Shown: positions 1-8,763, numbered from the stretch's first letter. The stretch: DNA of 64,000 nt from JAHEJA01 sp965657215 (GCA_965657215.1 CBFHNR010000012.1:21465-85464); one strand, 5' to 3'. Numbers and translations are program-made. Notes: generated by a model from the sequence alone, not told the origin.

Positions 1-306
1 GGCAAGAACGGGGTGGGCAGGTTCTTGCATCACTTCGCCGTGGCGATCCGTAACCTGCCAACCGCAGGGAATGCTTCCGATGCCTTCGAAATCCGCACCT
101 GTGAAAATGCGCACAACGCCGGACATATTTTCCGCCGCTGATGTGTCTATATTTTTGATCCGACCATGCGCCATATCTGAGCGCAAGAAATAGACATGCG
201 CTTGTCCATGAATGTTAATGTCGTCGGTGTAATTTCCGTTACCAGTTAAAAACCGGATGTCTTCGCGACGCTTTGAGCTGGCGCCGATGCCGCTGTCTTT
301 GGGCAT
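1..306 (-). CDS. coxL: Carbon monoxide dehydrogenase large subunit (CoxL), N-terminal part
   Basis: Partial gene: the first 102 codons are present and the rest lies beyond the left edge. The translation begins MPKDSGIGASSKRREDIRFL and continues with LTGNGNYTDDI, the typical opening of molybdopterin-binding large subunits of the xanthine oxidase/CO dehydrogenase family. A strong ribosome site (GGGAGGA) precedes the ATG. It follows coxS and coxG in the same direction, so the three probably form one operon. The active-site loop that separates true CO dehydrogenase (form I) from the form II relatives is outside the window, so the substrate cannot be settled here. Confidence 0.85.
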   Translation of the reverse strand, partial: MPKDSGIGASSKRREDIRFLTGNGNYTDDINIHGQAHVYFLRSDMAHGRIKNIDTSAAENMSGVVRIFTGADFEGIGSIPCGWQVTDRHGEVMQEPAHPVLA

Positions 307-341
307 GTTAAGTCCTCCCTAAATGTGGGTTTTAACCCTTA

Positions 342-827
342 TTATTCTGCTGCAAGCTGGCTAACGTCTTGACCCGAGGCCGCCATGATTGCTTTGACAA
401 TGTTGTGATATCCCGTACAGCGACAGATATTGCCCTCAAGGTGATGGCGCACTTCTGTTTCTGTTGGTTTTGGATTGTTTTTCAACAAATCCGCTGCAGC
501 CATCACCATGCCGGGTGTGCAAAATCCACACTGTAGGCCGTGGTGATCTTGAAAGGCTTGCTGAATTGCATTCAAGGTTCCATCTGGCTCTGCTTGGCCC
601 TCGATGGTTGCAATATCTGCGCCCTCTGCTTCGGCTGCGAGCATTGTACAGGATTTGACGGCGACGCCATCAACATGAACTGTACAAGCACCACATTGGC
701 TCGTGTCACAGCCAACATGGGTTCCAGTCAGTCGAAGATCGTTCCGGAGAAAGTCAACAAGAAGGGTACGCCCTTCGACTTCTCCTGAAACGGACTTGCC
801 GTTTACTGTCATTGAAATTTTCGCCAT
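342..827 (-). CDS. coxS: CO dehydrogenase-type [2Fe-2S] small subunit (CoxS)
   Basis: This 161-residue iron-sulfur subunit passes electrons from the molybdenum site of the large subunit to the flavin subunit. Two cluster motifs are visible: a plant ferredoxin-type site with C40, C45, C48 and C60 (CDTSQCGAC) and a C-terminal site with C100, C103, C135 and C137 (CGFCTPGM and CRCTGY). Length matches the family. GGGAGGA sits just before the ATG. It lies between coxG and coxL, 35 bases before coxL. The family also includes other aldehyde and purine hydroxylases, so the name rests mainly on the neighbouring coxG and coxL. Confidence 0.9.
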   Translation of the reverse strand: MAKISMTVNGKSVSGEVEGRTLLVDFLRNDLRLTGTHVGCDTSQCGACTVHVDGVAVKSCTMLAAEAEGADIATIEGQAEPDGTLNAIQQAFQDHHGLQCGFCTPGMVMAAADLLKNNPKPTETEVRHHLEGNICRCTGYHNIVKAIMAASGQDVSQLAAE

Positions 828-850
828 TGTTTTCCTCCCTAGAAAATCTG

Positions 851-1372
851 TTATGAGCTGGAGACCATTTTACGGAACCAGCCTTTTTTCTTTGGCTCAG
901 CGTCGTCTGACGCGTCTTCTGTTTCCTCTGAGGGTCCTTCGACCACATCGCGGAAATTTTCAAAAAATTGATCTGCCATCTTTTTAGCAAATCCGTCGAT
1001 TATGCGGCTTCCGAGTTGGGCTAATTTCCCGCCTACTTTAGCTCCGACGTCATAAGAGAGGCGTGTGCCGCCCTCTTCTTCTGTCAGGGTGACATTCGCC
1101 CCCCCTTTGGCAAAGCCAGCTGCGCCACCTTTGCCTTCGCCGGTCAATGTAAGGCTTTCACCTTCGACCCGATCTGAGAGCGTGACAGCCCCTTTGAAGG
1201 TGGCTTTAACAGGGCCGACCTTTTGAACGACGGTTGCTTCAAATCCCTCTTCGGGTGATCCGGACATTTCTTTGCATCCAGGAACGCAGTCTTGTAAAAC
1301 CTCAGATGACAAGAGCGCTTGCCACACTGTTTCACGGTCCGCTGCAATCAATTTAGAATCGGATAGGTTCAT
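851..1372 (-). CDS. coxG: CoxG-family SRPBCC protein
   Basis: A 173-residue protein of the CoxG (carbon monoxide dehydrogenase subunit G) branch of the SRPBCC/START-like fold. Residues 1-145 carry the family pattern, including MNLSDSKLIAADRETVWQAL, VPGCKEMSG and SYDVGAKVGGKLAQLGSRII. The last 25 residues are charged and may be a separate tail. CoxG has been linked to anchoring CO dehydrogenase at the membrane and, more recently, to quinone handling; this is family knowledge. It is the first gene of the visible coxG-coxS-coxL run. GGAGTG precedes the start codon. The flavin subunit gene coxM is not seen and may lie past the left edge. Confidence 0.82.
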   Translation of the reverse strand: MNLSDSKLIAADRETVWQALLSSEVLQDCVPGCKEMSGSPEEGFEATVVQKVGPVKATFKGAVTLSDRVEGESLTLTGEGKGGAAGFAKGGANVTLTEEEGGTRLSYDVGAKVGGKLAQLGSRIIDGFAKKMADQFFENFRDVVEGPSEETEDASDDAEPKKKGWFRKMVSSS

Positions 1373-1558
1373 TTATTCACTCCAATATTTTTACATGCTA
1401 AGCGACAAACCCCAATTGGTTCCATAAGACCAAGGGCGTAGTCTCCACATTTCGGCTGGCGCCAAATTTAGGCCATCAGTTTCAATTACATTTTGGCGTT
1501 GATTAAAACATCAATAAAAATGTCACTCTTCAAAGCATTTTTAAGGAAGGGTCTGGTG

Positions 1559-1696
1559 ATGGACCTTGCAAAACATCAGATTTGTGGACCTGATAAAGAG
1601 GCATTGGGTCGTTGGATAACTACGCTCATCACTGCGATGCTAGGTGAAATTGCCATAAGTGTTCTGATGACGTTGTTTGCCAAACCAAGACTTTAG
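1559..1696 (+). CDS. Possible small single-span membrane protein upstream of cytochrome b561
   Basis: A 45-residue frame, MDLAKHQICGPDKEALGRWI onward, has a strong ribosome site (AAGGAAGGG, 7 bases before the ATG) and one likely membrane segment (residues about 20-42). It ends 39 bases before the preferred cytochrome b561 start. I do not recognise the product. The ribosome site and hydrophobic span argue for a real gene; short length and no known homologue argue against. The rest of the 1373-1735 interval shows no other gene and must contain the divergent promoters for coxG and this unit. Confidence 0.35.
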   Translation: MDLAKHQICGPDKEALGRWITTLITAMLGEIAISVLMTLFAKPRL

Positions 1697-1735
1697 AAGA
1701 TTATGACCACTCAATACACGACAAGGGATTTTGAA

Positions 1736-2269
1736 ATGACACGCTACCATCCAATTTTGGTTCTTCTTCACTGGGTTATGGCCCTGATGATTATAATGGC
1801 GCTTATGGCCGGAAAATTTATGCTTTCTCCCATTGCGATGGATGACCCGACCAAGGTCGAAGCTGCCGCAGGACATATGACGATCGGACTAATCGTCGGA
1901 GCATTACTCATCATTCGATTGCTCATTCGGTTTTTCAGCACCACCCCACCCCATGCCGAAACAGGAAATGCCGTCCTTGATCGTATCGGAGCTTTGACGC
2001 ATTGGGTTCTCTATGCCCTGGTGTTTGGCTTAGTTGCATCTGGATTGGCCTTTTCTATTGGCGGTGAGTTTATCGGTCTAGTTGCTGGCGCTCCGATTGA
2101 ATTTCTACCTGCTGATTTGAAGGAATGGGCCCCGCGCAAGGCGCATGGTCTCTTTGGGACATTGCTCTTGTTGCTGGTTGTTTTGCATATTGCAGCCGCT
2201 CTTTATCACCAATTCTTTTTACGGGATGGCCTTTTTTCCCGTATGTGGTTTGGTCGCCGCAAACCATAA
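1736..2269 (+). CDS. Cytochrome b561 family protein
   Basis: A 177-residue integral membrane cytochrome of the prokaryotic b561 type, which moves electrons between quinol and a periplasmic or membrane partner. Four hydrophobic segments are apparent (about 8-28, 42-62, 83-105 and 140-165). Candidate haem ligands are the histidines in ILVLLHWVMAL, AAGHMTIG, LTHWVLYAL and VVLHIAAALYH. A start 33 bases upstream (1703) is possible, but AAGGG before 1736 and the usual MTRYHPI-like beginning favour 1736. A weak hairpin with a T-rich tail follows. The partner is unknown. Confidence 0.85.
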   Translation: MTRYHPILVLLHWVMALMIIMALMAGKFMLSPIAMDDPTKVEAAAGHMTIGLIVGALLIIRLLIRFFSTTPPHAETGNAVLDRIGALTHWVLYALVFGLVASGLAFSIGGEFIGLVAGAPIEFLPADLKEWAPRKAHGLFGTLLLLLVVLHIAAALYHQFFLRDGLFSRMWFGRRKP

Positions 2270-2302
2270 TAGATAGGGCCTCAAGGGGCGGCGCCATTGA
2301 AC

Positions 2303-2323
2303 GGTGGCTGCCACCTCTTTTTC
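2303..2323 (+). terminator. Weak hairpin with T-rich tail after cytochrome b561
   Basis: GGTGG and CCACC form a 5-bp stem with a 3-base loop, followed by TCTTTTT. It lies 33 bases past the cytochrome b561 stop and before the regulator gene. The stem is short, so termination is only plausible. Confidence 0.45.
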
Positions 2324-2400
2324 CAAGGTTCGACCTTTGGCCTAGTTAACATTCCCGTTGATTTTGTTAGGATGGGTTTAGGCATCTAAGGACACATGCA

Positions 2401-3084
2401 ATGACCGAAACCGGCGAGCGCACATTTAAATCAGCCTTGATCGTGGATGATCATCCACTGTTCTGTGATGCACTTTCTATGACGCTTCGTGCGATTGCAG
2501 ACATTAGTGATATCAACACCGCCGCCTCTCTTGCCGAAGGGTTGAACGTCTTAGAGGCAAAAGGTCGGCCTGATTTGGTGGTTTTGGACCTGAATTTGCC
2601 CGATGTCGATGGCTTGGATGGGTTGATCCGATTGCGAAACGCGGCAGGGGTGCCTGTTATCGTTGTGTCTTCCATGGCAGATAACCGCGTCATCACGTCA
2701 ACGATAAAGGCAGGAGCAGCTGGTTTCATCCCAAAACATAGCAAGCGTGATGTCTTTAGTGCGGCCATTGCGTCAGTACAAAAGGGACATGTCTTTATTC
2801 CCGAGGGGTTTGACCTCCTCAGCGATACAGATTTCAGCGCCCCAAGTCAGGATGACACGATTGCGCGCATGGCAACGTTGACAAATCAACAGGCGCGGAT
2901 CCTTCAGTTGATTTGTGAAGGCAAGCTCAACAAACAAATCGCATATGACCTGTCTATCGCGGAAACTACGGTCAAAGCCCACGTCACCGCGATCATGCGC
3001 AAACTTGGCGTGCAAAGCCGAACTCAAGCTGTCCTACTTGCCAAGGAAACAAGCTTTTCAAGCGTCTTGCAAGAGACCCCATAA
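2401..3084 (+). CDS. NarL/LuxR-type response regulator
   Basis: A 227-residue two-component regulator. The receiver domain covers about 12-125 with acidic pair D16/D17, likely phosphoacceptor D63 (in VVLDLNLPD), and K112. A LuxR-type helix-turn-helix covers about 158-222 (TNQQARILQLICEGKLNKQI, then AETTVKAHVTAIMRKLGV). AAGGA precedes the start. It is 37 bases upstream of the FIST gene, which overlaps the hybrid kinase gene, so the three are probably one operon and one signalling pathway. The regulator is the likely DNA-binding output; its targets cannot be read from the sequence. Confidence 0.92.
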   Translation: MTETGERTFKSALIVDDHPLFCDALSMTLRAIADISDINTAASLAEGLNVLEAKGRPDLVVLDLNLPDVDGLDGLIRLRNAAGVPVIVVSSMADNRVITSTIKAGAAGFIPKHSKRDVFSAAIASVQKGHVFIPEGFDLLSDTDFSAPSQDDTIARMATLTNQQARILQLICEGKLNKQIAYDLSIAETTVKAHVTAIMRKLGVQSRTQAVLLAKETSFSSVLQETP

Positions 3085-3121
3085 CAATCATAGCATGCTC
3101 CCATCCATGGGAGGATGATTT

Positions 3122-4294
3122 ATGGGTGTTGAGGACCATGACACTATCGCGAACCTAAGTAATCTGGGTATTATCAAAACCGCAGATGTTCCCTGTTCTG
3201 ATCCGTCCCCCTTAACCACTTTGAAACAAGCCCTTGGTCAAGAACGCTTTGCCTTGGTTGTTTTATTCATCGCCCCATGCGCAGATTTCTCTGTCATCGA
3301 TTCACAATGCGAAGCAGTCTTTGGCACCACCCCCGTTATCGGTTGTACAACAGCAGGTGAAATCACACACATCGGATATGCCGAACGCAATATTGTCGCG
3401 ATTGCTTTTCCTGAAACCTATTTTGACGCCACTGTTAACTTTATCGAAAATGTTGAACAGATGGATAGCCAAGTCGTCATCGATGCCCTCATTCGTAACC
3501 GCGCCCACATGCAAAACCGCCATAAAGAGTGGAACTATGAATTCAATTTCTTGTTGGTCGATGGGTTGTCTCGACAAGAGGATATCATAACTTCCAAACT
3601 TTCTGTGGGTATGGGTCCGGTGCCTCTGTTTGGCGGGTCGGCCGCAGACGGGGTAGATTTCAATAAAACCTATATTTTGTATCAGGGAAAGCGCCATTCA
3701 TCAGCGGCTGTTTTGACCCAGTTTCGAACACGCTGCCCGATAAAAGTGTTCAAGACGGACCACTTAGTTCCAACCAACCAACGCATGGTCGTTACCAAGG
3801 CCAACACCGAAAATCGGGTCGTCAGCGAAATAAACGCAGCCCCTGCTGCACGCGAATATGCGCGGATTTTGGGCAAGGATCCTGAACAGCTCACTCCGTT
3901 TACCTTTGCCGCGCACCCTGTCGTTGTTCGCATCGGGGGACATCATCACGTTCGTGCAATTCAACGAATTGCGGATAACGGGGATTTGGTGTTCTTTTCC
4001 GCAATTGACGAAGGCTTAGTTCTTACGCTCGCCGAGCCGATGCATATGGTGGATCACCTCAGGGACGAATTTGGTAAACTGTCTGAGCATCAAAAGCCTG
4101 ATACGATTTTGGCCTGTGATTGCATTTTGCGCCGCATCGAAGCGCAAGAAAAACAAATGACTGGCGCTCTGTCCACCGTGATGAAAGACAACAACGTGGT
4201 TGGGTTTTCGACTTATGGCGAGCAATATAATTCAATGCATGTTAACCAAACCATGACAGGCGTTGCCATCTATCCCCCCAAGGATATGCCATGA
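3122..4294 (+). CDS. FIST-domain sensor protein (NosP-like candidate)
   Basis: A 390-residue soluble protein with an N-terminal FIST domain (about 40-230; hallmarks VIGCTTAGEI and LFGGSAADG) and a C-terminal FIST_C domain (about 235-375; GFSTYGEQYNSMHVNQTMTG). FIST proteins are small-ligand sensors; those paired with hybrid kinases in Pseudomonas, Shewanella and others (NosP) bind haem and report nitric oxide to the kinase NahK. No transmembrane segment or signal peptide is seen, so it should be cytoplasmic. GGGAGGA precedes the start. Its stop overlaps the hybrid kinase start by 4 bases (ATGA), implying coupled translation. The NO-sensing role is inferred from gene pairing; haem binding cannot be read here. 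Confidence 0.85.
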   Translation: MGVEDHDTIANLSNLGIIKTADVPCSDPSPLTTLKQALGQERFALVVLFIAPCADFSVIDSQCEAVFGTTPVIGCTTAGEITHIGYAERNIVAIAFPETYFDATVNFIENVEQMDSQVVIDALIRNRAHMQNRHKEWNYEFNFLLVDGLSRQEDIITSKLSVGMGPVPLFGGSAADGVDFNKTYILYQGKRHSSAAVLTQFRTRCPIKVFKTDHLVPTNQRMVVTKANTENRVVSEINAAPAAREYARILGKDPEQLTPFTFAAHPVVVRIGGHHHVRAIQRIADNGDLVFFSAIDEGLVLTLAEPMHMVDHLRDEFGKLSEHQKPDTILACDCILRRIEAQEKQMTGALSTVMKDNNVVGFSTYGEQYNSMHVNQTMTGVAIYPPKDMP

Positions 4295-6504
4295 CAAAGT
4301 CCCTGCTTGATCCTCAAATGAGTTTAGCGGCCCAAAACGAGCGGCTTCTAAAAATCACCGAAGCTCTGATGAACAGGGTTGAACAGGCATCTGACGAGTC
4401 TGGTGCCGCCTATACACAATTTCAACGCGCCGCCCTGTTAGAAGAAGAAGTCGCCGCAAGGACCAAGGACCTTGAGCGCGCGCTTGATCTATTGAACGAT
4501 TCAAACGCAGCGCTTGCTGAAGCCAATCAAGAAACCGAAGCGGCCCGATCAAATTTGGCAAACGCCCTAGAAGCGATCCAAGAAGGGTTCGCCCTGTTTG
4601 ATGCACAAGATATCCTCGTCATGTGTAATTCGCGTTTTGGAATGCACATGCCTGACATCCATGAACATTTCGAAGCGGGCCTTTCGTTTCAGGACTATGT
4701 CACGCTCGCATCGCAAAGCCCGTTTCTGTCCTTGCCCAAGAATATGACCTCAGAAGAGTGGGCAAAAAATCGTATTGCCCAACACAAAGAGCCTCATGTC
4801 ATCATCAATATTCGGATGATTTGGAATCGCTGGGTTCAGGTGAGCGAACATAGAACCCCTGATGGTGGCACAGCAATTTTGCAAACAGATGTGACAGACA
4901 TCATGCGATTGCAGAGGCAAGAGCGCGAAAGGATGCTAGACGATCAAGCCCAGCTTATTCGCGCCACGCTGGAACATTTGAATCAAGGGATCTGCATTTT
5001 TGACAACAACATGCGGCTTGTTGGATGGAATAGCCGAATTGCCGAGCTTTTGCCTATCTCAATCAATAAGGCTCAGATGGGAACAAGCTTTGAATCCCTC
5101 TTGGACAATTTACGCTCAAAGGTTCGGTTTGGTGTCACGACATCCCCCAATGATTTGCAAAACTGGGTGGATCGCAAACATGACCGCCCGCCTCTTTCGT
5201 TTGAATTATCCCATGGAAGAGACACGGTATTGGACGTCTTTGCTCAAGAAATGCCTGATAAGGGCTTTGTGATTTCCTTTACAGATGTGTCGTCTGAACG
5301 CAAAGCCGTGCGCGCTATTTATGAGGCCAAAGAGACGCTAGAACAGCGGGTTTTTGAGCGGACGCTAGAGCTCGAAGACGCGCTGACGGATGCCGAACGC
5401 GCGAATACGTCCAAGTCCCGATTTGTTGCCGCAGCCAGTCATGACTTGCTACAACCGTTATCCGCTGCCAAACTTTATCTGTCCTCTTTGGAAAGCACAG
5501 CCCAAGACGCTGGAACCCGCGATATATTGGGCAAAGCCAATCGCGCCATGCTGAGCGTTGAAAACATCCTTGAGGCGCTACTCGATATATCCAAACTCGA
5601 TTCAGGCAAGGCATCCGTTCACATTGCACCTGTATCCCTCGGGCGGATGTTGGAGCAGCTGAAAGAAGAATTTCAACCGCTTGCGATCCAAAAGGGATTG
5701 GAGCTACGCATTTTTATTCCAGAAGATCACGTGATGAGCGACGCCACATACCTGCGCCGTATCCTGCAAAACCTCATCGCAAATGCCATTCGATACACCG
5801 ATCAAGGGCGCGTTGTCGTGGGGCCACGACGGTCTGGAAATTCCCTTAGGATCGAAGTTTGGGACACGGGGCCTGGCATCCCTGAGGATCAGCAAGATAT
5901 CATTTTCGGGGAATTTCAACGGCTCAACGCCTCTGCAAGCGCGGCCGAAGGCATGGGGCTTGGCCTCGCCATCGTAGAGCGCGCCTGTGCAATTTTGAAC
6001 CACCCTCTCCACATCGAATCCAACCTTGGCAAAGGAACCTGCTTCAAGGTTGAACTGCCCAAAGCGCACCCTGAACGCAGACCAAAATCAACAAAGCATC
6101 AATTCCACCGCCGCATTGCACCACAAAACTTCCAAAACACGATTGTTCTATTGATCGAAAACGATATCGAGTTGCGCGATGCCTTGTCCAATACGCTTGA
6201 ATCATGGGGAATAGATGTCCTTACCTCTGCCTCTGGTAGCGAAGCGCAAGACCTGCTGACTGAGATTGATATTACCCCTGATATCATCCTCGCCGATTAC
6301 CAATTGGACAACCAAGAAACCGGAACGGATGCCATTCGATCCCTCAGAAACGGTCACGGTTTGGTTCCAGCGGCGATCCTCACAGCCAATCGCGCCCCAA
6401 ACGTTATAGAAGAATGTGACGAACAAGAGTTAACGCTCTTTTACAAGCCAATCGCACCGGATCACCTGAAATCTTTTCTAAGTGCTTCGATCAAAACGAC
6501 TTAG
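4291..6504 (+). CDS. Hybrid sensor histidine kinase with receiver domain (NahK-like candidate)
   Basis: A 737-residue cytoplasmic kinase. In order: a coiled coil (about 10-95), two PAS-like regions (about 92-205 and 225-345), a second coiled coil (about 345-378), a HisKA dimerisation region with H384 in AAASHDLLQPLSAAK, an ATP-binding domain with N498 and glycine boxes DTGPGIP and GMGLGLAI, and a C-terminal receiver with likely phosphoacceptor D669. No membrane segment was found, so input should come from a partner, most simply the overlapping FIST protein. The layout matches kinases paired with NosP. The last 4 bases overlap the convergent smr gene. Confidence 0.9.
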   Translation: MTKSLLDPQMSLAAQNERLLKITEALMNRVEQASDESGAAYTQFQRAALLEEEVAARTKDLERALDLLNDSNAALAEANQETEAARSNLANALEAIQEGFALFDAQDILVMCNSRFGMHMPDIHEHFEAGLSFQDYVTLASQSPFLSLPKNMTSEEWAKNRIAQHKEPHVIINIRMIWNRWVQVSEHRTPDGGTAILQTDVTDIMRLQRQERERMLDDQAQLIRATLEHLNQGICIFDNNMRLVGWNSRIAELLPISINKAQMGTSFESLLDNLRSKVRFGVTTSPNDLQNWVDRKHDRPPLSFELSHGRDTVLDVFAQEMPDKGFVISFTDVSSERKAVRAIYEAKETLEQRVFERTLELEDALTDAERANTSKSRFVAAASHDLLQPLSAAKLYLSSLESTAQDAGTRDILGKANRAMLSVENILEALLDISKLDSGKASVHIAPVSLGRMLEQLKEEFQPLAIQKGLELRIFIPEDHVMSDATYLRRILQNLIANAIRYTDQGRVVVGPRRSGNSLRIEVWDTGPGIPEDQQDIIFGEFQRLNASASAAEGMGLGLAIVERACAILNHPLHIESNLGKGTCFKVELPKAHPERRPKSTKHQFHRRIAPQNFQNTIVLLIENDIELRDALSNTLESWGIDVLTSASGSEAQDLLTEIDITPDIILADYQLDNQETGTDAIRSLRNGHGLVPAAILTANRAPNVIEECDEQELTLFYKPIAPDHLKSFLSASIKTT

Positions 6505-7088
6505 CGTTGACGCCTGAGATAGACATAATATGCGCCGCCGCCACCGTGTTTCACATGCGCCTCAGTGACCTGTAATATCATCGGAGCAATTGGAGCCATG
6601 CGCATCCATTGCGGAACTTGATGGCGCAACACACCTTTTTGCTGCGGGATCGGCCCAAAATCTTCGCGCTGTTTTCCCTTGCCTGTGATGACCAGAACAA
6701 GCCTCTTTCCTTCAGAAAACGATCCGACGATAAAGCGTATCAAAGCAGGATGAGCCTGTGCCAACGTCATCCCATGGAGGTCGATTTTTCCCTCTGGAAC
6801 CAGCTTTCCACGCTTGAGGTTTTTGAAATTCTTTTGATCCATCTGAAGCGGGCGCGATGCCAAGGTCTGAGCCAAATCAGGCTTGAAATCAAAGGCGGGC
6901 GTTTGCTTTTTAGCCTTTGACCCCAACTGGAATGGATCGGGGCGAAAGGGTTCTTGGATCGCGATCGGGCGCTTTTTGGGTTTATCCTTGGGGGAAGCCA
7001 CCTTTTGAACAGGGTTAAGCGGCTGCGCAGATTGCGCAACTTGCTGCCACAGCTCTTGTTCATCAGGGCGAATTTTCCGACGTGTCAT
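6501..7088 (-). CDS. Smr-domain protein
   Basis: A 195-residue protein with a C-terminal Smr (small MutS-related) domain at about 98-193. LHGMTLAQAH, the TGKG loop and HGGGGAYYVYLRR are typical. The first 90 residues are basic and proline-rich and probably disordered. Smr domains are nucleases associated with DNA recombination, mismatch repair or RNA cleavage; the specific role in this group is not known. Its start overlaps the end of mltA by 4 bases, giving a tim44-mltA-smr operon order common in alphaproteobacteria. Confidence 0.85.
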   Translation of the reverse strand: MTRRKIRPDEQELWQQVAQSAQPLNPVQKVASPKDKPKKRPIAIQEPFRPDPFQLGSKAKKQTPAFDFKPDLAQTLASRPLQMDQKNFKNLKRGKLVPEGKIDLHGMTLAQAHPALIRFIVGSFSEGKRLVLVITGKGKQREDFGPIPQQKGVLRHQVPQWMRMAPIAPMILQVTEAHVKHGGGGAYYVYLRRQR

Positions 7089-8119
7089 TCCAAAGGCTCA
7101 GTCATCAGGGACATGGCCCTTTTAATTGGCAACAAAACAAAAAGCGATCCCCTGTCTTTCATTTGACCCGCCAAACGCCCCGCTTTGGCACCACTTCCCA
7201 TAAAGATATCAGCACGCTGCGCCCCTTTGATTGCGGAGCCCGTGTCTTGGGCAATCATGAGGCGACGCATCGGGCTTCGGCCTTGTTTTTCAATCCAAAC
7301 AGGTGCGCCGAGGGGAACATAATTGGGATCAATCGCAATACTTCGACCCGCAGTAATAGATCTGTTCATTGCCCCCAATGGACCTTGGCTAGGCTTTACA
7401 TCTTCTACTGCGCGGAAGAACACATATGATGGATTGGACCATAGCAGTTCTTGACCATCGACTGGATTGCGTTTTACCCAGTTTTTGATGACGGCGGCAG
7501 AGACTTGATGAGGTTCATAGATGCCTTGGCGAACCAATTCACCGCCTAAAGACTTGTAATTGTGGCCGTTTTTACCACCATATCCGACACGCAAATAATT
7601 TCCGTTGGTAAGCTTGATCCGGCCAGATCCTTGAATTTGGAGAAAGGTCAAATCAACAGGATCATCCAGCCACGCCAATTCAAGGCCGCGCCCCTCTAAA
7701 ACACCGTCTTGTTCAATTTCACGACGTGTCTTCCAAGGTTGGCCAGATTTCGCCTCTTCTGGAAGGGCATAAATTGGATATTTGAACCGGCTGGTGCGGA
7801 CCAACGATCCAGGTAGTTCAGGTTCATAATACCCAGTAAATTTAGAATCCGCGCCGTCAGAAATGAGGACTGGCAAGAAAAATGTCTCAAAAAAGAGGCG
7901 TGCGTTTTTGAAATCAAACGCAGCCGCGCAAATGGATTGCCAATCTTCAGCCTTTAAGTCGGTGCAAGTTTCCTTGAACACCTCAAGAGCAGAGGCGTGA
8001 TCGTCTTTTTCCCAAGACTTTAAATCACTAAACTTATGAACTTTTACTGAAATATCTGCTGTCGCCTGAAATGCGATAGACGACAGCGCTATTACGAATG
8101 CAATGAGTGCAGGTTTCAT
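7085..8119 (-). CDS. mltA: Membrane-bound lytic murein transglycosylase A
   Basis: A 344-residue enzyme that cleaves the peptidoglycan glycan chain between MurNAc and GlcNAc to form 1,6-anhydroMurNAc. A signal peptide is clear at 1-22 (ending AFQATA) with no lipobox cysteine, so the product looks periplasmic rather than a lipoprotein as in E. coli. The MltA domain (about 100-240; FTGYYEPELPGSL, LQIQGSGRI) is followed by the 3D domain with AQDTGSAIKGAQRADIFMGS carrying catalytic aspartates. It overlaps both neighbours by 4 bases, which suggests coupled translation. Confidence 0.92.
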   Translation of the reverse strand: MKPALIAFVIALSSIAFQATADISVKVHKFSDLKSWEKDDHASALEVFKETCTDLKAEDWQSICAAAFDFKNARLFFETFFLPVLISDGADSKFTGYYEPELPGSLVRTSRFKYPIYALPEEAKSGQPWKTRREIEQDGVLEGRGLELAWLDDPVDLTFLQIQGSGRIKLTNGNYLRVGYGGKNGHNYKSLGGELVRQGIYEPHQVSAAVIKNWVKRNPVDGQELLWSNPSYVFFRAVEDVKPSQGPLGAMNRSITAGRSIAIDPNYVPLGAPVWIEKQGRSPMRRLMIAQDTGSAIKGAQRADIFMGSGAKAGRLAGQMKDRGSLFVLLPIKRAMSLMTEPLE

Positions 8120-8763
8120 TCGCCAGTCGCGACAAGCCTCCAGTTGACATCATCTGAACCAAAGTTACGCGCAAAGGTCCAAACATCTTTGTTTTTCTTG
8201 GCGTGCTTTGCGTCGCCTTCAACCACGTCACCCGCATCGTTTTTAACAACAGAGGTAAGTTCGCTGACAAAAGACATGCTGACTTCGGCTTCTTGAGTTG
8301 AGTTCTCAAAAATTGCCTCGACCAATTTGATTTCACGGAAACCCAAGAATTCTGCTTCGATGCTGAGGCCACGCTCCGCACGCTGTGCGATGGCGTCGTC
8401 AAATATTTCTTCGATCTCGGGGGACAAAAGCCAACGAATCTCTTCGATGTCACCACGTTCAAACGCCATAAAGATCATTTCATAGGCGCTTTTGGCTCCG
8501 CCCAAGAATTCGCCAACGTGGAATGTATTATCGGCCTTTTTCATATCAGCAAGAGCAAGGGCGGAGGGGCTTCCTTCTTCGACATGATCAATGATGTCGT
8601 GATCAGGACCGCCTTCGATCACACGGAAATCGCGCTCTTTCGCAGGTTCCGGCACAGATGTGCTAGCAGGATTTTCAAACCCATCTCGGGTGCCTAGAAC
8701 GCTACGCAACCGTAGAATTAGAAACAAAGCAATGCCGGCGAGTACGAGTAATTGTACGCTCAT
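8116..8763 (-). CDS. Tim44/TimA-like membrane-tethered protein
   Basis: A 215-residue protein with one N-terminal membrane anchor (about 3-20) and a C-terminal Tim44-like domain (about 85-213; FHVGEFLGGAKSAYEMIFMA and WTFARNFGSDDVNWRLVATG). Mitochondrial Tim44 recruits Hsp70 to the import channel; alphaproteobacterial relatives are inner-membrane proteins of less clear role. It is the first gene of tim44-mltA-smr and is transcribed away from fxsA, so promoters for both directions should lie in 8764-8865. Confidence 0.88.
   Translation of the reverse strand: MSVQLLVLAGIALFLILRLRSVLGTRDGFENPASTSVPEPAKERDFRVIEGGPDHDIIDHVEEGSPSALALADMKKADNTFHVGEFLGGAKSAYEMIFMAFERGDIEEIRWLLSPEIEEIFDDAIAQRAERGLSIEAEFLGFREIKLVEAIFENSTQEAEVSMSFVSELTSVVKNDAGDVVEGDAKHAKKNKDVWTFARNFGSDDVNWRLVATGE

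Noticed and set aside
5725..5740. TCACGTGA at 5730 and TTCACGTGATG near 13000 as extra parS sites
   Set aside because: Only the central 8 bases match; the flanks do not fit the consensus.
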